Origin: Closterium sp. NIES-65
Lineage: Eukaryota; Streptophyta; Zygnematophyceae; Desmidiales; Closteriaceae
Length of the DNA stretch: 64,000 nt
Direction: 5' to 3'
Assembly: GCA_948144175.1 (NCBI GenBank)
Contig: CANXME010000213.1
Coordinates: 2,814,501-2,878,500, forward strand
In this document: positions 34,001 through 44,100 of the stretch, one piece after another
How the letters are laid out: each line of letters begins with the position of its first letter
Position numbering within the stretch: position 1 is the first letter of the stretch
Position numbers and translations under genes: made by a program
The notes under the pieces: generated by a model
The model's input: only the letters and a program-made list of their open reading frames with translations
Database searches by the model: none
Told to the model about the DNA's origin: nothing

Positions 34001-34234
34001 AGTCGGATCATGCGGACAAACAAATATGTATATTGTGAAAGCAGGGGAGGCTGATTGTGAGGGATCGAGGCAAAAAAGGCAGCGGGAATCGATCCTGCTT
34101 CGAGAGAAGAGTAAGAGCGCAGGACGGACAAGGAAGAGTGAGGGAAGGATACCTGAGCACAGCGAGATGGTCGCTAAGAAGCAAGCGACGGTGACAATGG
34201 CACCCAGCCCGCGGTGACGACGTTGCCACGCCAT
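31068..34234 (-). CDS. Single-pass membrane protein, conserved plant family of unknown function
   Basis: Exons in transcript order: 34234-34153, 33558-33380, 32054-31835, 31408-31068. Phases close, giving 273 residues. An N-terminal signal peptide (ACFLATISLCSG) is followed by an extracellular or luminal domain with five N-glycosylation sequons (NVTL, NRTE, NATM, NFTG, NFSS) and cysteine pairs (CTTCGLYE, CYECNH). One membrane helix follows at residues ~173-198 (FLWMGLAVAGAGLMILL), then an acidic Gly/Glu-rich cytosolic tail. The pattern LSCGD...NRTELPG...GNESWQPVAKL...CGLYE resembles an uncharacterised plant type I membrane protein family; I know no function for it. Partial copies of exons 2 and 3 flank the real ones. 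Confidence 0.82.
31562..31690 (-). repeat. Partial copy of the 3' half of exon 3 of the membrane-protein gene
   Basis: The sequence encoding SRFHVDLACYECNHVQFQRSSAYG recurs in intron 3 with substitutions, including the GGCTTATG donor context. The real exon is at 31835-32054. Confidence 0.85.
31690..31812 (+). repeat. 11-bp minisatellite CCCGTGCATCC
   Basis: About eleven tandem copies between the exon 3 fragment and the real exon 3. Confidence 0.95.
32190..32415 (-). repeat. Two partial copies of the 5' half of exon 3
   Basis: Fragments at about 32190-32295 and 32374-32415 repeat the exon 3 start (PVAKLHREECTTCGL) in intron 2. The first also keeps the EHEWLGDAI part. Confidence 0.87.
32800..32980 (+). 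repeat. Repeated GGTGATATTTGA-C-TC block in intron 2
   Basis: GTGATATTTGA(T/C)CTC occurs near 32786 and again near 32942, each followed by CTCCCT(C/T)C runs and CTCATG. A GGGAAGGGAGG word is repeated between them. Confidence 0.7.
33727..33826 (-). repeat. Partial copy of exon 2 of the membrane-protein gene
   Basis: About 95 bp identical or nearly so to the first half of the real exon 2 (33380-33558), encoding GGIPYNVTLASV and FHKYSWFTAP, with an acceptor. It ends after LSCGD without a usable continuation. Confidence 0.9.
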
Positions 34235-35184
34235 CGCGTCACGGTACCACGGTTTGCACCGACGGGGATAATTTCGCCGGCGGACGAGACTCCGAACGAC
34301 GCGTACAAGATCGCGACGACGCGAATTTTCCTCCGGATAAAGATTTTGCTGATCGTGAATAATTTACCAGCTAGACAGACGTAATTCATGTACTACTGTC
34401 ACGATGGTTCCCTAACCTTGATGTGATGCGTCAAGCAAGATCCACTTTTGTTCGACACTCGCAGCCATCATTCGGGGAGGTGATTGTTTGTGGAAAGGGA
34501 AGGGAAGGCCTCGCTCGACTGATGCGGCACGCCGAAGCGGCTGAGAAGGGTCCCCCTGGTATGGTGGTGGTTGGTGGTGGTTCGGAGATCCGAACCAGAG
34601 GTACTACTGAGAAATCCGGGAAGGCGGGACGATTGTAGAAAGAGGCTGGCTCTAAAGGGAATTTCTTAATTGGATTTCATCTCGGGTTGGTTTACATTTC
34701 GACATACCTCAGCACTAAGTTGTTACGCCCGATACCTTCAATTTTCCTACCTCGGCGCCAGCCTCGAATGCATCAGTCGGTAAAATAGAACAGTCTCACA
34801 ATGACACTGGATGGGGCAGCTGTCGATGGAATGGGTCCTGCGTGTCGTGACGCGTCCCGGACCTGATTAGGCCACCAAACCAGAAAGAGCGCTGCTCATT
34901 GGAGAACAGTTTGACAGTGATGTTCAGAGCAAGTACCGAACCACCTCGAAAGCCACGTAGCTGGTTTGGGTTCTGACGATTCGGTCAGGAAATGATGTCG
35001 GCAAGGTTGTAAGCGAATCAGGTTGCGAACCTTCATGTGCTACTGTAAGGGCCCGACCTCTCACAATGCTTCCCTGACAGGTACAGAACCCTGGGGAGAG
35101 AGTGCGTTTGTGCGACTAAATGAAAACACATAGCCTAGCACCTTACAAAAGCTGACGCAACCTTGTAAATTACACGCCAACATA
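34235..35184. other. Intergenic stretch between two minus-strand genes
   Basis: Upstream region of the membrane-protein gene and 3' flank of the cyclophilin gene. It holds a perfect short hairpin near 34579 (GGTTCGG-AGAT-CCGAACC) but no recognisable gene. Confidence 0.5.
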
Positions 35185-36634
35185 TCAGAGTGCTAAAGGA
35201 TTAGCATGAATTGTAACTCTGTTGATTCTTATCTCTGCAAGTGGCTTGTCCCCTGGACCTGTCTTTGTCTGCACAAAAAACCAAGAGCGGAAAGGGGAGG
35301 GGGGATTTAGTGTTTGCACACTTGCAAACCGCTACACCTCATGCAAGCGCAAAAACTCTTAGTTACATCTGCTCTGGTGGCCTCATCTCACCTTTTCCAT
35401 GAGGTCGAGTACGTCAAATCCGTGTATGACCTTGCCGAAGATGGTGTAGAGCCCGTTTAAATGCGGCTGCTTGGCGTATGAAATAAAGAACTGGCTCCCA
35501 TTCGTGTTGGGCCCACTGTTGGCCATCGACAATATCCCACGCACATTGTGCTGCTCGGGCAAGGAGGGGGAAAGGTGGAGTGGAGAAAAAGGGCAGAAGA
35601 AAAACTAGCAAGTGGGCTAAGGATGGCAAGAGTCAACTGGAGAAGCAACAAAACAGATTAAAGTACAAGAAGAAGAAAAGAAAAAAGAAACAAAAGAAAC
35701 AATCAAACACATAAGCGTGAGCCTACCTTGAGGGTCTCGCGAATCTCATCATTGAACTTGCCGCCCCAGATGGACTGACCCCCGCGGCCAGTGCCAGTGG
35801 GGTCGCCTCCTTGGATCATGAATCCACGGATGTTGCGGTGGAAGATGGTGCTGTCATAGTAGCCACTCGCACATAATGCCAGAAAGTTCTGCACGCATAC
35901 ATGCATACCCGCACGCATGCATGTGTGGATATGAAGCTACGGGTAAAGCGTAGGAGGAGGAAGGCAGGAATGGACAGAGGTACACCTCTGATTGGGACGG
36001 GCTTGTGAATAGAAGCAGCAATGGATGCCGAAACATGGAGATGGATGGGGGGGTTCGCAGATGGTATAGCAAGGCTATAGGTCAAGGGAGGGAGGGCACT
36101 GGTGGAATTTGATTTGAAGGAAGGAAAGCTGACAGATGCGGCTTGCTTGAGGTGCATGTGCATTACCTCGCAGGCTTTAGGCACTTCGTCACAGAAGAGC
36201 TCGCACTTGATATCTCCCAAGTTGGTGTGCAGGGTCACGGACTGGTGGAGGGGAGGCAGAAGGGAGGGCCGTGCAGGGGAAAACACAGAGGCAAGTGGTG
36301 GTGGCTTCAATAGGAGGAGAATAGCAACTACAGAAGAGTGGGAAGGACGAGCAGTGGGGGAAGGTTGGGAGAAAGGGGTTGAAGGATGGTGTTGGTTTAG
36401 ACAATGCGTGGGAGTGGACGGGGATCAAGAGACTTGGCCCATGATCAACGAGATTTTGGGGGATCGTGCGAGGAATGGTTGGGCTGGCATGAGTAGACGA
36501 GAAAAAAAAACGACATACAGGAAGTGCAAGGCAGTCACTGGGGTTGGGGGAGCGCAATCAGTCGTGATAAATCAGCGGAAATGGATCCTTGTGGAGGAAC
36601 GTAGGGAGGGATACAGGCAAAAGGGACACACCAT
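35185..36634 (-). CDS. Cyclophilin-type peptidyl-prolyl isomerase, PPIL3/CYP18-1 family
   Basis: Single-domain cyclophilin of the spliceosome-associated PPIL3 group (plant CYP18-1). Exons in transcript order: 36634-36632 (ATG only, inferred), 36241-36167, 35888-35727, 35550-35392, 35268-35185. This gives 160 residues, the family's usual length. Seen directly: [68 protein letters not shown] and a C-terminus [12 protein letters not shown]. The position that is Trp121 in human cyclophilin A is His (KQPHLNG), as in this subfamily, so cyclosporin binding is expected to be weak. The first coding exon is the uncertain part: family members begin MSVTL, the acceptor lies just before SVTL, and ATG|GTGTGT near 36632 is the best upstream match. 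No exon-fragment copies were seen in this gene. Confidence 0.9.
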
Positions 36635-38187
36635 GGCCGACTGTCCGATCGAAGCTGACACGCGTGGGACAAGCGGCGGCAGAGATTGACGACAACGCAA
36701 ACGTGGCCGGTGGAGATGAACTTTCGACAAGACGTGTCCTGCGACGAGCTTTCGCCAAGGCACGTACGTAAACCTCTCCCTTCGGATCCTCCGTAACCCC
36801 CCGCCTACTTCTTCCACTAGCGTCCCCTACTATTCGCCCTTATTTTGAGTCTGTACGTCGCTTTTCTCCTCCTCAATCTTCGTGGAAAATTGAATCGTTG
36901 CGCAATCACTCAGTCCACCCGGAAGGCATTCGTGTTGGCTCCAGACTACATATCGTGCTGGGCAGAAATCCTCGGTAGCAGCGGGAGCGTTGTCAAAGGT
37001 ACAGTATTGCAAGCTTTTCTATGGGGCTCTTGTGCAAGCTTTTCTACTGGATCTGCAAAAGTGAGAAGATTTACTGTGGACGGATAGCGAGTTTTCTAAC
37101 GCTGAAGCTACTGCGGGCCAGGTCAGTCAAGGGAGCTTTGCACCATGTCGGTGTTTCCCCCCAAAGGAAATCCAACCACACGAGGGCGAGGCGACTCCAA
37201 TTGGCTTAGCCGGTCCCAGACCAGGTGAGGGAAGGTGAACCGTTCAACCCTGGCCACAGATTGCCCTAGAACTACAGCCCGAGCCGCCCTTGACTTACAG
37301 CTTGGCAAAGGACAGGTAACCACGTTTTTCCAGAGTTGAGCACATTTGCCTTTGTCGGTCACCCTTTTTCGCCAAATCAGAATTCGTCGGTCCACTTGTC
37401 TGCAAGGCCACAACACCAGTCATCGCATCGCATCCACACCAGTGGTTGCATACATTATGCGAACGTCGTTCAATTTCGATAATCGTCGTTCATTCATGCT
37501 TCTGTCCTCGTGACTTCCGCAGATACATTTCTCGGATATGGTGTGCATCCGACGCGAATGAATCTCCTCCGTCTGACTCACGCGCGCTCTGCCATCTCCC
37601 CCGATGAATCCAGCTCACTGCATTTCGGGATTCTGTGCCTTGGAAACCGTTCGATAGTTAAGATCGACGGTGGAAAGTCGGATTCGCGACGACATTCACT
37701 TCCCAGGCACCACAGATCACACGAAAGCGGAAGAATCAAGGCTAGATGAAGTATCGAGGTGAGGGGGAGGGGGAAGGGGAAGGGGGAACAGAAGAAACCA
37801 AGGCAGCAGCAGCAGCAGCAGCAGTAGCAGGAGCAGCAGAAGCAGCGCACCCGCACCGACCAGATAACCCCCCCACCAGTGCTGTCATTGCATTCACTAG
37901 CAAATTCTCTACCACTTCGACTTGTGTCTGGCTTGTAGAAATGTCATGTCATGTCTCATGTCAAATCCCTCATTAGTCCTTTCTCGGATGTGCTTCTCTT
38001 CAGATGAAGGACAGTCTGGTGTGAGGTAAAACCGGCCTACAGCGGGATTGTTGGCTGGCGGAGTCGACATGAGAGCACACGTCAGCAAAATAATCGTCGC
38101 ACGTTCACAGCATTTGCATTTAACCCTTTCTTTGCGCATAATAGGCTCCACATCCGTCTTCGCACAGCATCACCCGCGGTAATATCT
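36635..38187. other. Intergenic, divergent promoter region
   Basis: The cyclophilin gene and the large coiled-coil gene diverge from here. An (AGC)n run lies near 37803-37830. No conserved ORF is evident. Confidence 0.5.
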
Positions 38188-41100
38188 ATGGCGTTCGTTC
38201 TGCTGGTGCCAGCAGCAGGCGCGGCGGTCCTGGGATTTAAGGCCTTGCTTGGAAAGAATAAGTCGGCTGACGGGTCATCTAAGAAGCTCGTAGGCGACAA
38301 GGCTGATAACAAAACCCCCCTGACTAATACTTCCCCTGTCGACGACTCAAGCGCTATGGATAATGCCGGCGACTCGGACGCCGAAATGAGCATGGAGGGA
38401 CACGTTGACGAATCCTACGGTCCGAATTCACGTGAGGGAGCAGGCGCGCAGCCGCAGCAGCCGCCGGACGGAGGATCTAACTTCGCCGGAGAAGCAGACG
38501 CTGGTTCAAGCGGTGCGGCGGACGCGAATTCAAGCGGCGCGACAGACGCAAATACCCTTCTGAGTAGCGATGAGGAAGAGGAAACTGCACCGGATACCAT
38601 GGCTGGTGAACCGACCAAGTGCACATTCCACGAGGCTTCACAAGAACAAGGAGCGAAAACTCCGGTCGATGAGGAGAAGGAACAGCGAGCACCAGGCAAC
38701 GAGATGGCGTCGCCCTCTGGAACAAATCCGACGAATGAATCTGGCGTGGACAATGCGGGTGCATCCGAGAACGAGGGCGTTCGCAGCGGAAGGGACGACG
38801 GTCGCTTGGCCGGATTGGCGGAGTATCACGCCGCAGAGCCCCTGACGCCTCCTGAGGTGCTTCGGAATCATTCTTCAGGGCCCCTGATGGCCTTAAAGCC
38901 CATGGCGTCGCAGGAGCATGCATGCCTGGAAGATGCGGGGAAGGTCCAGGCGGAAGATATGGCGCTGCTGGCGATGATTGGCGCGATTCAGGGGAAGCCG
39001 GCGCGAGAGAGCGCGGAATGCGTGACTCGTGTCCCGGCAAAAGCGGGGAGTGGAACGTGTTGTATCGAGAATGCAGGCGAATTCGTTGGTGAAAATGCCG
39101 CTTTTCACGGAAATGGTGCAGCTGGAGAGGGTCCAGACGGCGGAATTGCCTCTGCGGACGATTGCGGGGATAATACGGATGGGACTGCGGCGGGTAGAGC
39201 AGCAGAATCGTCTGTTCCACGAGCAGCAGTTTCATCTGTAGCCGTTACCACTTCTCTGTCCCCCCAGTCCGCCATTCCCGAGGACTCGCGTCCGGCGGAG
39301 CGAGTCGGAACCCGCGGAGAAGCGGAGGGCAAGCGCGCGGAGCTGTCGGAGCTGCAGCGCGAGCTGCGGGAACTGGGGGCGGCGCTTCAGGCGGAGGCGG
39401 AGAGGGAGCGCGTGCTAGAGAGCGATATAGAGGCGTCGGAAAACGGGGGTGGAGAGGAGCCGAGTGCGGAAGAGAGCACGGCGGAAGGAGGCGGGGAAAC
39501 AGCGGGTCTCCGGACCGCGGGAGAAGGCGGAGAGAGGGAGAACTGCGCAAACGGTAACGGGATCGAATGCTCCTATGAAGAATCGGAGGGAAGCAATGGC
39601 GCCATGGATGTGCGTAGTGACATTTTCTTTGGCGTCTCGCCTTCTGGACAAGAAGCCGCCGGAAACTCGCGCTGTGCTGCTGGTTGCTTACACGGGAGTG
39701 CCGAAAGCCTCGAGAGCGGAGTGAAGGGGAGAGAGAGGCCAGGTGCGGGGAAGCACGGCGCGCGGAACGGCCGCGGGAGCAGCGTTTGGAGGAATGCGGC
39801 GCATGGGAGGGGCCGTGGGCGGGTTGCGCTTGCGCCGCACGGTGTGCGCGGGGTTCCCGAGACGGCCGCGGTGGTGAAAGGACGTGAGCAGCAGGGGCAG
39901 CAGCGGGAGTGGGAGGCTGAGCGGCGGATTAGGCGGGCGGAGGCGGTGGGGAAGAAGCGCGCAGACGAGGAGAGAGGCGCGGAGAATGGTGGGGATGAGA
40001 TGCGGTTGCGGGAGGTGGAGAGGAGGGAGAGGGAGCTGGAGGAGTGGCTGAAAAGGATGGAGGAGCGGGAGAAAGAGGTGGAGGAGAGAGGAAGAGAGGT
40101 GGAAGAGAATGGAAGGAAGGTGGAGGAAGAGCGGGGGAGGGTTCAGATGGAGAGAGAGGAGGTGATGGTGATGCGACTAGCGAATGACGAGAAGAAAAAG
40201 GAGGTGGGGAGATGGGCGGAGGAAGTGAGGGGTGCGGAGGCAGCGGTTAAGGTGAGAGAAGAGGAGGTGGAGTGGCGGGGGGTTGTGGTTGGGAAGCGCG
40301 AGGAGGACGTTGCGGGGCGAGAGGAGGTCGTGGGTCGACGGGAAGAGAAGGTGGTTGCACGAGAGGAAGCGGTGATGCGGCGCGAGGAGGAGGCTGATAC
40401 GAGGACGCGTGAGGTGGAGGGGAGAGAGGAGGAGGCCGAGGAGAGGCGGAGAATGATGGAGGGGGGATTGGAGAGGTTAGCAGGGGAGTTGGCGCAAGTG
40501 GAGAAACTGAGAGAGGCGTGCGGGGAGAAGGAGGCAGAGGCGGAGAGGCGATTAGAGGAGGTGAAGGGACGAGAGGAGGAGGTGAAGGGACGAGAGGAGG
40601 AGGTGAAGGGACGAGAGGAGGAGGTGAAGAAAAGGGAGGAGGAGGTGGAGAGGCGAGAGGAGGAGGTCAAGGGACGCGCTGAGCAAGTAGGAGAGCGGGA
40701 GGAGGAGGTGGAGAAGCGGTTCTGTGAGGTGAAGGGTCGATTGGCAGAGGTGGAAGAGGAAGCGGACGAGGTCAGGAGACGCGTGAAGGAGGTGGAAGAG
40801 AGGGAGGGGGCCGTGGAGAGAAAGGAGGAGGATATCAAGCTTAAAGAGGAACAAATGGTGGCGGCGGAGGTGAGGAGAGAGGGGGATATAAAGCTGAAAG
40901 AGGAAGAAGTTTCACGGAAAGTGGAAGAGATGAAGCAGCAGGAGGAGGTGATGGAGAGGAGGGAGGAGTTAGAGGAGAGAGGAGAGGAAGTGGCGAGGCG
41001 AGAGAAGGAGGTGCAACAGCAGCTGCTGAGTTTGGACGAGAAACTGAGGGAGGTGGTGGAGAGAGGGGGAGAGGTGGGGGTACGAGAGGTGGGAGTAGCA

Positions 41101-44100
41101 GAGAGGGAGAGGCAGGTAGAGCAGGAGAAGGAAGAGGTCACGAAGAGGGAAACAGAGGTGGGTTTACGAGAGGAGGAGGTGAGGAGGAGGGAGAGGGACG
41201 TTGCTGAGAAAGAGGAGGAGGTGAGGAGAAGAGAGGGTGAGTGTGTGGAGCGGGAGAGGAGGGTGGAGGAGGAGATGGAAGGGATGAGGGAGGCGATGGG
41301 GCGGGTGGCGAGGGGGGCGGCTGGGAACGTGGAGAAGGAAGCAGAAGTGGAGGAGGCGAGGAGGGAGGTGAGGGAGAGGGAGGAGCAGGTGGAGGGGAGA
41401 CGGCAGGAGGTGGAGCGGCAGGAGCAGGAGGTGCAGGCGCGGGCAGAGCAGGTGCAACGGCTGCTGGAGGAAGTGGAAACGCGCGAGAATGCCGTGGCTG
41501 TGGCTGAAGGGAACGAGAGGGAGGTGGCAGAGGTGATAGCAGCTATGGGAAGGAAAGAGACGGATTGGAAGGAGAAGGAGCTGCAGCTGCAAGAAGAGGT
41601 GAAGGAACTGCAGAGGGAGAAGGAGGCGATGCAGGAGAAGGAGCGGGAAGCGGTTGTTGGGAGGGAGGCGAGTGGGATGGAGGCGAGTGGGATGGAGGCG
41701 AGTGGGATGGAGGCGCAGATGGGTGTGTTGACAGAGAGGAGGGAGAAGATGGATGTGCGAGAAGGGGAGCTCGTGGAGTGGGAGGGAAGGGTTAAGAGGC
41801 AAGAACTGGAGGTGGAGGGAAGAGAGGCGGCGATGGGGGAGAGGGAGAGGGCAGTGGAGGAAAGGCAGGAGAGAGTGGGGGAGAGAGAGAGGGAGGTGGA
41901 AGGAAGAGAGAAGGAGGTGGGGGAGAAAGAGGCGAAGGTGACAGAGAGAGAAGACAAGGTGAAGGAAAGGGAAGAGAAGGTGTATGTGAAGGAGGCGGAG
42001 GTGAGGGCGGGAGAGGAGGAGGTGGGTGCACGGGCGAGGCTAGTGGAGGAGGACACAGTGCGGGTGTGTGGAGACATGGTTCGTGCAGAGGTACTGCTGA
42101 GTGAGGCCCAGGAACGAGCGGCAGAGGTGGAAAGACGAGTGGCGGAGTTGGAGGGACGAGAAGCCGAGGTGGAAAGGCGTGAGGCGGATGTTGAGAGGCG
42201 CGAAGCTGGGGTGAAGGAGAGAGAGGAGGAGGTGGGGAGGAGGGAGGAAGTGAGGGCTGCTGAGCTGCAGCGGAGGGAGGAGGAGGTGGGGCAGCGAGAG
42301 AAGGAGGTGGCGAAGCGAGAGGAGGAGGTGGGTGCGGCGCAGAGGAGCGTGCGGGCGAAAGAGGAGGTGGTGGATAGGCAGCTTCGCATGGTGATGGAGA
42401 GACAGGAAGATGTGGCGCGGAGGGAGGAGCATTTGAGAGACGAAGAGGAGGAGAAGGGGAGGGAAGAGGAGAACGCAGAGAAAGGAAGGGTTTTGGAGTT
42501 GGAAAGGAGGGCTGGGGAGAGGGAGGTGGAGGTGGCTGAAAGGGAAAGGCTAGTGGTTGAGAGAGAGGAGGAAGTGAGGAAGAGAGAGGTTGAGTGTGCA
42601 GCGAAGGAAGGGGAGGTGGAGGAGCGGGAGAGGAAGGTGGAGGAGGAGATGGAGGGGATGAGGGAGGCGATGGGGCGGGTGGCGAAGGGGGCAGCTGGGA
42701 ACGTGGAGAAGGAAGCAGAGGTGGAGGAGGCGAGGAGGGAGGTGAGGGAGAGGGAGGAGCAGGTGGAGGGGAGACGGCAGGAGGTGGAGCGGCAGGAGCA
42801 GGAGGTGCAGGCGCGGGCAGAGCAGGTGCAACGGCTGCTGGAGGAAGTGGGAACGCGCGAGAAGGCCGTGGCTGTGGCTGAACGGGAGAGTTCTCTGATA
42901 CGGGAGAGGAAAGAAGTAGACGCAGCAGCTTGCAAGAACCAGGAAAAAGGAAGTGGGGAAGTGGGTGGGTTAGTAGCACGTGTGGCTGAATTGGAAGAGG
43001 AACTGGAGCGGCAGCAGTGTGTCATGATGAAAATGGAGGCGCTCATAGCTGCTGCTAATGCTGAGATGAAGGACCTGATCAGGCAGAAAGAAACAGCCGA
43101 GGAGGAGCTTAGGACGGCCGTTGAGAGAGAGGAGAGGGAGCGGGAGAAGGAGAGGGAGAGGGAGAAGGAATGGGAGAAGGAGCGGGAAAAGGTGCGCCAG
43201 GAGAGGTTAGAGCAGGAGGAGAAGGAGAAGGAGCTGGAGAGGAGAGAAGCTGAAGTGGAGGAGGGTCTGGGTGAGGTGAAGAGAAGGGAGGTGGCACTGG
43301 TGGTGCGGGAACTGAGGGTGGAAGCAGAGTCAGAGGCGCTCGGAAGGGAGATGGATAGACTCGCGGCCATGGCTGCTGCGAACGCAGAGAAGGCGTGTGA
43401 GCTGGATGAGAAGCGAGAGCTGGTGGATCAGAGGGAGGATGCGGTTGGGAGGAGGGAGGCGGAGGTGGAGAGAAAGATGGAGGAAGTGGGGAGGAGGGAG
43501 AGGGAGGTGGAGGATGTTGTGAGCAGTAAGGGCAGGGAAGCAGAGGAGGAGGCGAAGGCAGAGAGTGAGAGGCTGACGGTGGAAGTGCAGCGGTTGAGAG
43601 AAGAGGTTGAGAGAGCTGAGGAGAGGTTGAGTAAGGCGAAGGAGGAGGTTAAACGGGCGGATGAAGAGGTAGCGGTGCTTACTGTGCGGGAAGCTGAGAG
43701 GGGTGAGGCGGAGAAGAGGCTGAGAGGAGAGGTTAGTAGGCTCGAGAAAGAGATTGGGCAGCTGAAGGAGAGAATGAAGGAGAGAGAGTGTGAGAGCAGC
43801 AAGATGGGCGAGGTGCTGAGGAGGAGGGAGGCGGAGTTAAAGCGGCAGGAGGAGGAGGTGAAGAAGCGAGTGAAGGAGGTTATGGATAAAGCGGCAAGGA
43901 TGGAAGAGATGCGGAGGGAAGCCAAGGCCGGGGCTGATAAGCGGAGCTCGGATGTGGAGATGCGGTGGAGAGAGGTGGAGATGAAAGAGAGAGAGGTGGA
44001 CAAGCGGATGGCGCTGCTGCGAAAGAAAGAGGCGGAAAAGGAGAAGGAGCTAGAGGAGGAGATGGAGAGAGTGCAGTCTGCTACAGCTCGAGTAGCCAAG

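Noticed and set aside
40143-43370. 1075-codon ORF on the minus strand opposite the coiled-coil gene
   Set aside because: It mirrors the GAG/GAA/AGG-rich coding strand, which cannot easily produce stops on the reverse. The Ser/Thr-rich product has no domain.
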